33,061 bases of DNA from Rhizobium sp. Q54 (GTDB lineage: Bacteria > Pseudomonadota > Alphaproteobacteria > ATCC43930 > CGMCC-115725). Every line of letters starts with the position of its first letter. Position 1 is the stretch's first letter. Location of the stretch: contig CAMATN010000047.1 in NCBI GenBank assembly GCA_945861155.1, positions 1 to 33,061 of the forward strand, in the 5' to 3' direction. Below are positions 15,696 through 23,571 of the stretch, one piece after another. The notes under the pieces were generated by a model that was not told where the DNA came from, made no database searches, and worked only from the letters and a program-made list of their open reading frames with translations. The position numbers and the translations under genes are program-made.

Positions 15696-16058
15696 TCAGG
15701 CGAAAATGGCGCAATTGCGCTTGTATTTTAGTATGCCCCAGTGCCGGATCAGCCACGAATCGCCGAGCAGCCGTTCGAGCGCCTCGTCCGGCATCGCGCG
15801 GATGCGGCGCGGGTCGAACCGGTAAAACACCTCCTCGAAGGCCGGCCATTTCCCGTCGACCAGGCTGTGCTTGAGCCCGGCGCGAAACACCCGCAACGAC
15901 ATCTGCGACAGGTAGCGGTCATCTCCGGTGGCGCACAGTTCGGCCGCCGTCTTCGGCTGGGGCAGCCGCGCGTCACGCGTCGCCGCGCCGTGCCGCATGC
16001 GGGTCGCGTCGAGAATCGCCGCGAAGGGGCGAACGCTGATTGTCTTGTCCCCCGTCAA
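15696..16058 (-). pseudogene. truncated DNA-3-methyladenine glycosylase I (Tag-like)
   Basis: Only about 120 of the usual 190-210 residues remain. The retained part aligns by eye with the Tag family: FAAILDATRMRHG, a proline-lysine LPQPKTAAELC stretch, DDRYLSQMSLRVFRAGLKHSLVD, FDPRRIRAMPDEALERLLGD and IRHWG. The frame then ends after a few residues (LKYKRNCAIFA). The missing half carries the end of the fold and the family's C-terminal zinc-binding residues, so activity is unlikely. The next frames do not restore homology, so this is a deletion or insertion, not a frameshift. A 12-base palindrome GCGCAATTGCGC (15709-15720) lies at the break. The TTG start at 16058 overlaps the upstream stop. 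The gap 15526-15695 shows nothing else recognisable. Confidence 0.7.
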
Positions 16059-16942
16059 TAGGCTGATGGGGACGGTTGGACGAGGTCAATTTCAGCGACC
16101 GCGAATTTTTCGCGCAGGCGCATCAGCCGATACGCGAGCCCGAGATACGCGCCGCATTCGGCGCGCGCGGCGATGAACTCGGCCGGGCTCGTGTCGTGCC
16201 GCTGGCGCAAATGGGCGATGACGACTGAGTCGACCGGGATGCGGCTGAAATCATGCAGAAGCATCCGGCAATGCGCCGCCGCATAGGGGCCGATGCCCTT
16301 GAAACTGGTCAGATAGTCGTAGTCGAAGCTGTCGGGGCGGCCGTGCCCGTCGCGGTCGATCGCACATTCATCGAGCATCCGCCTTGTGGCGGCGACCACG
16401 GTCGGCGCGCGAAAACCCAATTTGGCGCGCTGGCGCAGCCGCTCCTCGCCATAGTCGAGCACCGCATCGGGGGTCGGAAAGGCGCCGCCGCCCGGCTCGG
16501 CGACGAGCACCGCGGTCATCCGGCACGTGCCCGACCAACTGGTGTTGACGGTCAGCACCGTCTTGATGAAATCCTCGTAGAAGGTGGAGCCGCGCAGCAG
16601 GCGTCCGCCGCCCGCCCCGACCAGCGCCGCCTCGTCGCCGAAGCCGGCGCCAAGCGCGACGATCGCCGCCGCGGGATCCCATTCAGCCGACACCCAGCGT
16701 GCCGCCCGGCGCAGGATTTCGGCGGCCGCGTCATCGGAAAATCCGTTCCATGCGACCGCCAGCGTGCGCGGGTCGCGCTGCCGTACCGCGATCGTGCCGA
16801 CCCAGCCGGCGATCCGCTCGGCGTGCAGCAGCGTCCCGGTCTCGCTCTCCCAGCGCCACGGTTCGAGGTGAACCCAGCCGTGGCTCGCGACGGTGAGGCC
16901 GAGGTCGATCGGCCAGGGAAAAGACAACTCCCTCTCCCCCAC
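16055..16942 (-). CDS. HhH-GPD DNA glycosylase (AlkA/Ogg1-like)
   Basis: Removes damaged bases by base-excision repair; members act on alkylated or oxidised bases. About 295 residues: the N-terminal beta region (PIDLGLTVASHGWVHLEPW), a central helical part with VNTSWSGTCRM, the helix-hairpin-helix LTSFKGIGPYAAAHCRMLL, and the catalytic-Asp motif IPVDSVV. It is followed with a four-base overlap by the truncated tag gene, so a base-repair operon is likely. The start is uncertain: the only start codons close to the domain are GTG at 16942 and TTG at 16927, and GTG lies inside a dispersed hairpin repeat, so the original 5' end may have been altered. The substrate is not decided. Confidence 0.8.
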   Translation of the reverse strand: MGERELSFPWPIDLGLTVASHGWVHLEPWRWESETGTLLHAERIAGWVGTIAVRQRDPRTLAVAWNGFSDDAAAEILRRAARWVSAEWDPAAAIVALGAGFGDEAALVGAGGGRLLRGSTFYEDFIKTVLTVNTSWSGTCRMTAVLVAEPGGGAFPTPDAVLDYGEERLRQRAKLGFRAPTVVAATRRMLDECAIDRDGHGRPDSFDYDYLTSFKGIGPYAAAHCRMLLHDFSRIPVDSVVIAHLRQRHDTSPAEFIAARAECGAYLGLAYRLMRLREKFAVAEIDLVQPSPSAY

Positions 16943-17056
16943 CCTGATCGTCTCCCTCTCCCCCAGTGGGGGAGAGGGTTGGGGTGAGGGGGATACGAGG
17001 CGAGCGTCGGAGCGGCCCCCCTCACCCTGCCCTCTCCCCCCATTGGGGGGAGAGGG
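16930..17056. repeat. paired GGGGGAGAGGG hairpin repeats
   Basis: Two strong hairpins: CCCTCTCCCCC/GGGGGAGAGGG (16954-16964 with 16968-16978, loop AGT) and CCCTCTCCCCCC/GGGGGGAGAGGG (17030-17041 with 17045-17056, loop ATT). The flanks GGGGTGAGGGGG (16981 on) and CCCCCCTCACCC (17016 on) are inverted copies, so the whole unit is itself palindromic; a partial third copy (CCTCTCCCCCACCC) starts at 16931. This is a known kind of dispersed proteobacterial repeat. It separates metY from the glycosylase gene on the same strand and may stop metY transcription. Confidence 0.85.
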
Positions 17057-17097
17057 TTCTCCTAGGGGGCGGGTCGCGGCGCGCTTCCGATCCCCAG

Positions 17098-18393
17098 TCA
17101 CACCGCGTCGAGCGCCTGGCGCAGATCGGCGAGGATGTCGTCCTCGTGCTCGATGCCGAGCGAGAGGCGGACGTAGCCGTCGGTGACGCCGGTTTGCAGC
17201 TGTTCCTCGGGGGTCAGCTGCGAATGCGTCGTGCTCGCCGGATGGATCGCCAGGCTGCGCGCATCGCCGATATTGGCGACGTGATAGAACATCTTCAGCG
17301 AATCGACGAAGCGCCGCCCGGCGTCGCGCCCACCCTTCAGCTCCAAGCCGAGGAGCCCGCCATAGCCGCCTTTCAGATAGGCGTCGGCGCGGCGCCGCGG
17401 CGCGCCCTCCATCAGCCCGGGATAGATCACCCGGCTGACCTTGGGGTGCGCGGCCAAGGCGCGCGACACCGCCGCGGCGTTGGCGCAATGCGCCCGCATC
17501 CGCAACGGCAAGGTCTCGAGCCCCTGGATGTGCAGGAACGAGTTGAACGGGCTCGCCGCGGCGCCGAGGTCGCGCAACAGCGTCACCCGCATCTTGAGAA
17601 TATAGGCGATCGGCCCCAACGGCTTGACCGCCTCAGTCCACACCGCGCCGTGATAGCTCGGGTCGGGCTGGTTGAGCAGTGGGAAGCGCTCGGCGTGGGC
17701 TTCCCAATCGAAATTGCCGCCGTCGACGACGATGCCGCCGATCGAGGTGCCGTGGCCGCCGATATATTTGGTCGTCGAATGCATGACCACCGCGGCGCCG
17801 TGATCGAGCGGCCGGCACAGCACCGGGGCGGCCGTGTTGTCGACGATCAGCGGCACCCCCATCTCGCGGCCGATTTTCGCGACCTCGGCGATCGGAAAGA
17901 CTTCGAGCTTGGGGTTGGGCAGGGTCTCGGCGTAGTAGCAGCGCGTCTTGGCGTCGGTGGCGCGGCGGAAGGCCTCCGGATCGGCCGGGTCGACAAAACG
18001 CACCTCGATCCCCATCGTCCGCATCATCGTGTGCAGGAACAGGTTCCAGGTGCCGCCGTAGAGGTCGGTCGAGCTGACGAAATTGTCGCCGGCCTGGGCG
18101 ATGTTGTTGACGCAGAACATCGACGCCGCCTGGCCCGAGCCGAGCGCCAGCGCCGCGACCCCGCCTTCGAGCGCGGCGACGCGCTGCTCAAGGACGTCGC
18201 CGGTCGGGTTCATGATGCGGGTGTAGATGTTGCCGAGTTCCTTCAGCCCGAACAGATTCGCGGCATGCTCGCTGTCGCGGAACTGGTAGCTCGTCGTCTG
18301 GTAGATCGGCACGGCGACGGCGTTGGTCGCCGGATCGCTGCGATAGCCGGCATGAAGCACGATGGTTTCGGGATGCTTGCTCTCCGTTGGCAT
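17098..18393 (-). CDS. metY: O-acetylhomoserine sulfhydrylase (MetY type)
   Basis: PLP enzyme making homocysteine from O-acetylhomoserine and sulfide, in methionine synthesis. 431 residues, the usual length for MetY: the Cys/Met-metabolism fold opens with HPETIVLHAGYRSD, contains VPIYQTTSYQF, the GSGQAA and LYGGTWN loops, and the Schiff-base lysine K209 in MHSTTKYIGGHG. The end has the family's ATTHSQL-like IHPASTTHSQL. The start at 18393 is set by AAGGAG seven bases upstream; the open frame reaches to 18495 but that leader is not family-like. It lies after the LLM gene on the same strand but 139 bases away, so probably has its own promoter. Confidence 0.95.
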   Translation of the reverse strand: MPTESKHPETIVLHAGYRSDPATNAVAVPIYQTTSYQFRDSEHAANLFGLKELGNIYTRIMNPTGDVLEQRVAALEGGVAALALGSGQAASMFCVNNIAQAGDNFVSSTDLYGGTWNLFLHTMMRTMGIEVRFVDPADPEAFRRATDAKTRCYYAETLPNPKLEVFPIAEVAKIGREMGVPLIVDNTAAPVLCRPLDHGAAVVMHSTTKYIGGHGTSIGGIVVDGGNFDWEAHAERFPLLNQPDPSYHGAVWTEAVKPLGPIAYILKMRVTLLRDLGAAASPFNSFLHIQGLETLPLRMRAHCANAAAVSRALAAHPKVSRVIYPGLMEGAPRRRADAYLKGGYGGLLGLELKGGRDAGRRFVDSLKMFYHVANIGDARSLAIHPASTTHSQLTPEEQLQTGVTDGYVRLSLGIEHEDDILADLRQALDAV

Positions 18394-18488
18394 TGCATAC
18401 TCCTTCGCCGGGGTGGGGGCGGGCATCGGCGGCGCGGGCGGCCGGCGACCTCGATGTGTCTTTACCGGGACGGAAGCGGCCCGCACAA

Positions 18489-18520
18489 GCGCCAATCCGA
18501 ATCGAGCGCCAATCCGAATC
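18489..18520. repeat. two-copy 17-base direct repeat upstream of metY
   Basis: GCGCCAATCCGAATC occurs at 18489-18503 and at 18506-18520 (period 17), in the gap between the LLM gene and metY. A partial third copy (GCGCC) follows at 18523. It may be a tandem operator or a simple duplication. Confidence 0.5.
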
Positions 18521-18532
18521 TTGCGCCGGTCT

Positions 18533-19627
18533 TCACGCCCGCCGAGGCACGGGGGCGGCGCCGCTCGCAGCGTCGTGGGCGGCCACCAATTCGCGGACGC
18601 GCGGGATCAGTTCCTCGCCATATTGAACGGCGTCCGGCCGGGGATCGTAGCCGCGGATCAGCAGATTGGTGGCGCCGAGCTTATAGTATTCGAGCATCGC
18701 CTGCGCGACCGTTTCGGGGGTGCCGACCAGCGCCGTCGAGTTTCCTTGAGCGCCGGTCGCGACGGCGAGCGAGGTCCACAAGCAGGTATCGTGCACTTCG
18801 GCCGCGGCGGCGGCCTGCAGAAGCCGGTTGGAGCCGACGTTCTGCCGCGTTGGCGCCGGCGCGCCGCCGCGATTGACCAGCACCCGGTCGAGGATTGCCC
18901 TCGCCCGGTCCCACGCCTCGCCCTCGGTTGCCGCCAAAATCGGGCGGGTCGACAGGCTGAAGGTCGGATTGTGGCCGGAGAGCGCGGCCTCCCGCCGCAC
19001 GCGATCCATGAAGAGGGCCGTCTCCTTTAGCGGCTCGCCCCACAGCATAAAGACATCGACCGAGGGCGCCAGCGCCCGGATCGCCGCGTCGGAGCCGCCA
19101 CCGCCATAAATCGGGATATGCGGAAGCTGCCGGCAGCGGATTTCCGAATAGGTGCCGCGGGTCCGATAGAACTCGCCGTCGTGGTCGAACGGGGCCGGCT
19201 CGGTCCAGGTCCGGCGCAACAGCCCGATATATTCGGCGGACCGGCGATAGCGGGCCGCGTGGTCGGTCCAGTCGCCGTCCTTGGCCTGATCGGCGTCGCT
19301 GCCGCCGGCGATGATGTGAACCGCCAGACGGCCATCGCTGAGCTGGTCCAGTGTCGCGAGCTTGCGGGCGGCGACCGGGGGCGCCACGAACCCGGGGCGA
19401 TGCGCCAACAGGAAACTCAACCGCTCGGTCACCGACGCGGCGTGCGCCCCAACCAGAAACCCGTCGGGCGCGTCCGAGAAATAGCCGATCAGCACGCGGT
19501 CAAAGCCGGCCCGCTCGTGAATGCGCGCGGTCTCGGCAATTACGCTGGCGGTAAAAGGGGGTCCCACCGTCGGGATCAGCTCCGACGAGACCCGCGGCGC
19601 GATCCAGCCGATCATCTCCACAGGCAT
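18533..19627 (-). CDS. LLM-class flavin-dependent monooxygenase (SsuD-like)
   Basis: TIM-barrel enzyme using reduced FMN and oxygen; the closest known type is alkanesulfonate monooxygenase, which frees sulfite from sulfonates. 364 residues with SsuD-like markers: RPGFVAPPVAARKLATLDQLS, RLAVHIIAGGSDADQAKDGD, then DHAARYRRSAEYI and PIYGGGGSDAAI, and a C-terminal LLIRGYDP. The start ATG at 19627 has AGGAAG nine bases upstream. No ssuA/B/C or flavin reductase gene lies nearby, which weakens a sulfonate role; it may act on another substrate of the adjoining catabolic cluster. It is divergent from the CoA-transferase gene, sharing a 246-base gap. Confidence 0.88.
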   Translation of the reverse strand: MPVEMIGWIAPRVSSELIPTVGPPFTASVIAETARIHERAGFDRVLIGYFSDAPDGFLVGAHAASVTERLSFLLAHRPGFVAPPVAARKLATLDQLSDGRLAVHIIAGGSDADQAKDGDWTDHAARYRRSAEYIGLLRRTWTEPAPFDHDGEFYRTRGTYSEIRCRQLPHIPIYGGGGSDAAIRALAPSVDVFMLWGEPLKETALFMDRVRREAALSGHNPTFSLSTRPILAATEGEAWDRARAILDRVLVNRGGAPAPTRQNVGSNRLLQAAAAAEVHDTCLWTSLAVATGAQGNSTALVGTPETVAQAMLEYYKLGATNLLIRGYDPRPDAVQYGEELIPRVRELVAAHDAASGAAPVPRRA

Positions 19628-19873
19628 GGCGACATCTTCCTGAACTGAAGCGAACTCGCCAGCCTCTGCCGCGGGGGGCCGATGTCAAGCTTTTCAATGA
19701 ATTTCAGGCCGGCAGCTTTGGCGGGATGGGCATATTCCCGATTTGCGGCGCCGTCGGGTGCGTCTATGTCCTATAAGTGTGGCAAGCAGGACACCAAGGC
19801 AACCGCACTGCCGCGCGCCCCGAACCCGCCTTCGCGGGGGTCACAACTTCGTTTCTCGATGAGGAGTTCAGCC

Positions 19874-21073
19874 ATGGACGTAACTCCCGTATCCCCCGGC
19901 TGCCTGGCCGGCATTCGCGTGCTCGACCTGACGCAATTCGAGGCCGGGACGACATGCACCGAGGCGCTTGCCTGGATGGGCGCCGACATCGCCAAGGTGG
20001 AAAACCCGAAAGGCGGCGAAGCCGGCCGCACCGGCTTTGGCGACGCGTATTATTTCATGATGTACAACGCCAACAAGCGGTCGATCACGGTCAATTTGAA
20101 ATCAGAACGCGGCCTGGCGCTGGTCAAGGAGATGGTCAAGAAGGCCGATGTCTTCACCGAGAATTTTGCGCCCGGCGCGGTCGAGCGATTGGGGCTCGGC
20201 TACGATGTCGTCAGCGCGATCAATCCCGGCATCATCTACGCCCAGGTCAAGGGCTTCGGCGACGGCAGCCCCTATGAAAAGGGCCTGTCGTTCGACCCGA
20301 TCGCACAGGCCGCGGGCGGGGCGATGAGCATCACCGGGGAGCGCGACGGCAGGCCGATCAAGCCCGGCCCGACGATCGGCGACACCGGCACCGGCATGCT
20401 GCTGGCGTTCAGCATCGTCAGCGCGCTGTTCGATCGGGCGCGCACCGGCAAGGGTCGGCGGCTGCAGGTGGCGATGCAGGATTCGGTCATGCATTACAGC
20501 CGCGGCGGGTTCATCACCCAGGCGCGCACCGGCAAGGCGGCGCCGCGCCGGCCGCCCGCCAACAACCCGCCCGGCGGGATCTACCCCTGCAAGCCGGGCG
20601 GCCCCAACGATTACGTCTACCTCTTGACCAGCCGCGCCAACCCCGAGCATTGGCCGCGCCTCCTCAAGCTGATCGGGCGCGAGGATCTGATCGGCGATGC
20701 GCGCTACGATACCCCCGACGCGCGCCTCAAATGCGAGGCCGAAATCGACGAAATCGTCACCTCCTGGACCCGCCAGCGCACCAAGCACGAGGCGATGGCG
20801 CAGCTGAGCGGGGTCGGCGTCCCGGCCGGCGCGGTCCTCGATACGCAGGAGCTGATCGACGAGCCGAGCTTCCGCACGCGGGGCATCCTGCAGACGATGA
20901 CGCACGGCGAACGCAAAATGACGATGCCGACCTGGCCGGTGCGCTTCAACGGCGTCCCGACCGAAGTCAAGTCGGCGCCGTTGCTCGGCGAGCATACCGC
21001 CGAAGTGCTGGAAGACTGGCTCGGCCTCGACGCCGCCGCGGTCGCGGGGTTGCGCCAGGACGGCATCGTTTAG
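19874..21073 (+). CDS. family III (CaiB/BaiF) CoA-transferase
   Basis: Moves CoA between carboxylic acids by an aspartyl-CoA intermediate; formyl-CoA:oxalate and carnitine CoA-transferases are the known relatives. 399 residues: opening GIRVLDLTQFEAG, the GADIAKVENPKGG motif, NKRSITVNLKSERG, FTENFAPG, and the catalytic Asp170 in IGDTGTGM, with PNDYVYL further on; the length matches a single-domain family III enzyme. GAGGAG lies eight bases before the ATG at 19874; the open frame upstream to 19682 is not family-like. Amidohydrolase and two transport-binding-protein genes follow on the same strand with small gaps, so an operon running to 25143 is likely. The acid substrate is unknown. Confidence 0.92.
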   Translation: MDVTPVSPGCLAGIRVLDLTQFEAGTTCTEALAWMGADIAKVENPKGGEAGRTGFGDAYYFMMYNANKRSITVNLKSERGLALVKEMVKKADVFTENFAPGAVERLGLGYDVVSAINPGIIYAQVKGFGDGSPYEKGLSFDPIAQAAGGAMSITGERDGRPIKPGPTIGDTGTGMLLAFSIVSALFDRARTGKGRRLQVAMQDSVMHYSRGGFITQARTGKAAPRRPPANNPPGGIYPCKPGGPNDYVYLLTSRANPEHWPRLLKLIGREDLIGDARYDTPDARLKCEAEIDEIVTSWTRQRTKHEAMAQLSGVGVPAGAVLDTQELIDEPSFRTRGILQTMTHGERKMTMPTWPVRFNGVPTEVKSAPLLGEHTAEVLEDWLGLDAAAVAGLRQDGIV

Positions 21074-21101
21074 CCCGCTGAAAACAACCAGAGGACATGC
21101 G

Positions 21102-21926
21102 ATGCCGATAGTCGACGCTCAGATCCACCTCTGGGGGACCGGCTTGCCGAGCAACCTCTCGCATCGGCAGGTCACGTCCTTTACCCCGGACGAGGCCATC
21201 GTCCTGATGGACGAGGCAGGGGTCGACGCCGCGATCATTCATCCGCCGGGTTGGGACCCGGGTTCGACCGACATGGCATTCGAGGCGGTTCGGAAATACC
21301 CCGGCCGTTTCGCGATCATGGGTGCGCTGCCGCTCGATCGGCCGGAATCGCGCGCGCGCATCGCCAGCTGCAGAAAACAGCCCGGAATGCTCGGGCTGCG
21401 GTATGGGTTCCTGAACGATCCGGCGCGGCGGTGGCTGCACGACGGCACGCTCGATTGGCTTTGGGCGGCGGCCGAGGATGCCGGTGTGCCGATCGCCGCG
21501 CTGGCGACGGATTCCCTGACGGAACTTGGCCGGGTCGCCGAGCGTCACCCCGGCCTTCGCCTGACGATCGATCATTTGGGCGGCAGAGGCGGCACGACGA
21601 CGCTGAAGGATGCCGCTTCGATGACCCATATGCCAGAGCTTCTGGCGCTGGCGAAATTGCCCAATGTGGCGGTCAAGGCGACCGGCGCTCCGGGCTATTC
21701 GAGCGAAGCCTATCCGTTTCCGGCGATGCACGTTTATCTGCGGCAGATCTACGATGCGTTCGGTCCGCGACGAATGTTCTGGGGCACGGACATCTCGAAG
21801 ATGCCGTGTTCCTGGCGGCAATGCGTGACGATGTTCACCGAGGAATTGCCGTGGCTCGGCGACGCGGACAAGAAACTGATCATGGGAGAGGCCCTCTGCG
21901 CCTGGTGGGGCTGGGACCGGGCCTGA
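21102..21926 (+). CDS. amidohydrolase-2 family hydrolase
   Basis: Members of this TIM-barrel family hydrolyse lactones or decarboxylate aromatic acids. 274 residues: starts with IVDAQIHLWG (the family's HxH appears as QxH, as seen in lactonase-type members), then WDPGSTD, the core strands with PGLRLTIDHLGG, and MFWGTDISKMPC near the end, which supplies the late Asp. It lies 29 bases after the CoA-transferase gene, with GAGGAC upstream of the ATG, and before the binding-protein pair, which fits a role in opening a ring or ester in the same pathway. Metal dependence and substrate are unknown. Confidence 0.88.
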   Translation: MPIVDAQIHLWGTGLPSNLSHRQVTSFTPDEAIVLMDEAGVDAAIIHPPGWDPGSTDMAFEAVRKYPGRFAIMGALPLDRPESRARIASCRKQPGMLGLRYGFLNDPARRWLHDGTLDWLWAAAEDAGVPIAALATDSLTELGRVAERHPGLRLTIDHLGGRGGTTTLKDAASMTHMPELLALAKLPNVAVKATGAPGYSSEAYPFPAMHVYLRQIYDAFGPRRMFWGTDISKMPCSWRQCVTMFTEELPWLGDADKKLIMGEALCAWWGWDRA

Positions 21927-21970
21927 GTTGGGACGGGGCCTGACATGAAGGCGAGGGAAGGAAAGCGACG

Positions 21971-23527
21971 ATGAAACGATGGCAGGAACTTGCCTCGGCC
22001 GTGATCCTCGCATGGGCGATGGCCCTTGGCGCCCCGGGCTCCGCGGCGGCGCAGACCAAGCCGGCCCAAGCCAAACCGGAAGGCGAGATGCGGTTCGCGC
22101 TTTACGTGACCCTGGCGCCGGCCTGGTTTGATCCGGGGGAGGCTGTCCTGGGCAATCTCACACCGTTCTGGGTGCTGTACGCGTTGCACGACGCGCTGGT
22201 AAAGCCGATGCCCGGAAACCGCATGGCGCCGAGCCTCGCCGAATCCTGGACGGTGAGCCCGGATCAGCGCGTCTACGAATTCATTTTGCGAAAGGGCGTC
22301 AAATTCCACAACGGCGACCCGTTCACCGCCGAGGACGTCGCGTTCAGCTTCAAGCGTGCCAAGGGGGCGCAGCTGCAGGAAAAGGTGAAGGAGGTCGTTA
22401 TCGTCGATCCGCACAAGGTGCAGTTCGTGCTGCATCAGCCTTGGCCGGACTTCATGGCGTACTACGGCACGCTGGCGAGCGCCGCCGGCTGGATCGTCCC
22501 CAAGCGCTATGTGGAGCAGGTTGGCGACGATGGGTTCAAGAAGCATCCGATCGGCCTGGGCCCCTACAAGTTCGTCAGCAACAAACCGGGCCTCGAATTG
22601 GTGATGGAGGCGAACGAGGGCTACTGGCGCAAAGTGCCGTCGGTCAAACGCATCGTGTACCAGAGCATTCCGGAGGCGACCACCCGCCTCGCCATGCTGA
22701 ACCGCGGCGAAGTGGACGTCGCCTATCTGTTGGATGAATCGCTCGCCAAAACGGTACAGAACGATCCGAAGCTGAAGCTCGCCTTCTCCGGCGGCATCGG
22801 CACGTATTATCTCGATTTCTTCGACATGTGGGACCCGAAATCGCCGTGGGCCGACCAGCGCGTGCGCAAGGCGGCGAGCCTCGCGATCGACCGGCAAGCG
22901 CTCAGCCAGGCCGAGACGCTTGGCGCCTCCAAGCCAAACGGCAACATCGTGCTTCGAGGCTTCGAATATGGGCTGCCGATCGATCCCGACCCGTACGATC
23001 CGGCGCGGGCGAAGAAGCTGCTCGCGGAGGCGGGCTATCCGAACGGGTTCGACGCGGGCGATCTGCACCCCTTCCCGCCCTACTTCACCACCGGCGAGGC
23101 GATCGGCGGCTACCTCGGCGCCATCGGCATCAAGACCAGGATGCGCACGATGGAGCGGGCGGCGTTCTTCGCCGCGCTCGGGACGAAGAAGCTCAAGGGT
23201 GTGTGCATGTGCATCACCGCCGCCTATGGCAATGCCTCGACCCGGATGTCGGATATGGTGCCCACCAGCGGCAGCCTGGCCTACGGCGGATATCCCGACA
23301 TCGATGAACTGTACCAGCGGCAGCTCGGCGAAATGGACACCGCGAAGCGCGAGGCGATGCTGCACCAGATTCAGAAAACCCTGCACGAACGGACTCGGTT
23401 TGCGCCGATCTACGACTATTTCTGGGCGAGCGGCATCGGGCCACGGGTGGAGGAGGTCTCGCTGATGAAGATCGATCCCTATCCGTGGTCGGCGCCGCTG
23501 GAGGATGTCCGGTTGAAGCGGCCGTGA
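21971..23527 (+). CDS. ABC transporter solute-binding protein, family 5 (copy 1)
   Basis: Periplasmic binding protein of the oligopeptide/nickel/opine type (SBP_bac_5). 518 residues: a signal peptide with hydrophobic core and SAAAQ cleavage near 28, then the family pattern KPMPGNRMAPSLAESWTV, VYEFILRKGVKFHNGDPFTAEDVAFSFKR (shown in part by KFHNGDPFTAEDVAFSFKR), and DYFWASGIGPRVEEVSLM at the end. It is nearly the same protein as the gene that follows. The start is fixed by GGAAGG upstream of GCGACG-ATG. No permease or ATPase gene is present, so it must share a transporter encoded elsewhere or work alone; the ligand is unknown. Confidence 0.93.
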   Translation: MKRWQELASAVILAWAMALGAPGSAAAQTKPAQAKPEGEMRFALYVTLAPAWFDPGEAVLGNLTPFWVLYALHDALVKPMPGNRMAPSLAESWTVSPDQRVYEFILRKGVKFHNGDPFTAEDVAFSFKRAKGAQLQEKVKEVVIVDPHKVQFVLHQPWPDFMAYYGTLASAAGWIVPKRYVEQVGDDGFKKHPIGLGPYKFVSNKPGLELVMEANEGYWRKVPSVKRIVYQSIPEATTRLAMLNRGEVDVAYLLDESLAKTVQNDPKLKLAFSGGIGTYYLDFFDMWDPKSPWADQRVRKAASLAIDRQALSQAETLGASKPNGNIVLRGFEYGLPIDPDPYDPARAKKLLAEAGYPNGFDAGDLHPFPPYFTTGEAIGGYLGAIGIKTRMRTMERAAFFAALGTKKLKGVCMCITAAYGNASTRMSDMVPTSGSLAYGGYPDIDELYQRQLGEMDTAKREAMLHQIQKTLHERTRFAPIYDYFWASGIGPRVEEVSLMKIDPYPWSAPLEDVRLKRP

Positions 23528-23571
23528 CCAAGCACGCGGGTTGCAATTAGCCAAAGGAAGGAAAAGCGACG

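Noticed and set aside
15601-15849. frame continuing past the tag stop as a frameshifted C-terminal half
   Set aside because: The sequence it encodes after the break does not resemble the Tag family, so a simple frameshift does not explain the truncation.
18394-18532. possible SAM-type riboswitch upstream of metY
   Set aside because: The leader lacks the conserved blocks of SAM-II and SAM/SAH riboswitches that I know from alphaproteobacterial metY/metZ leaders; only a direct repeat is visible.
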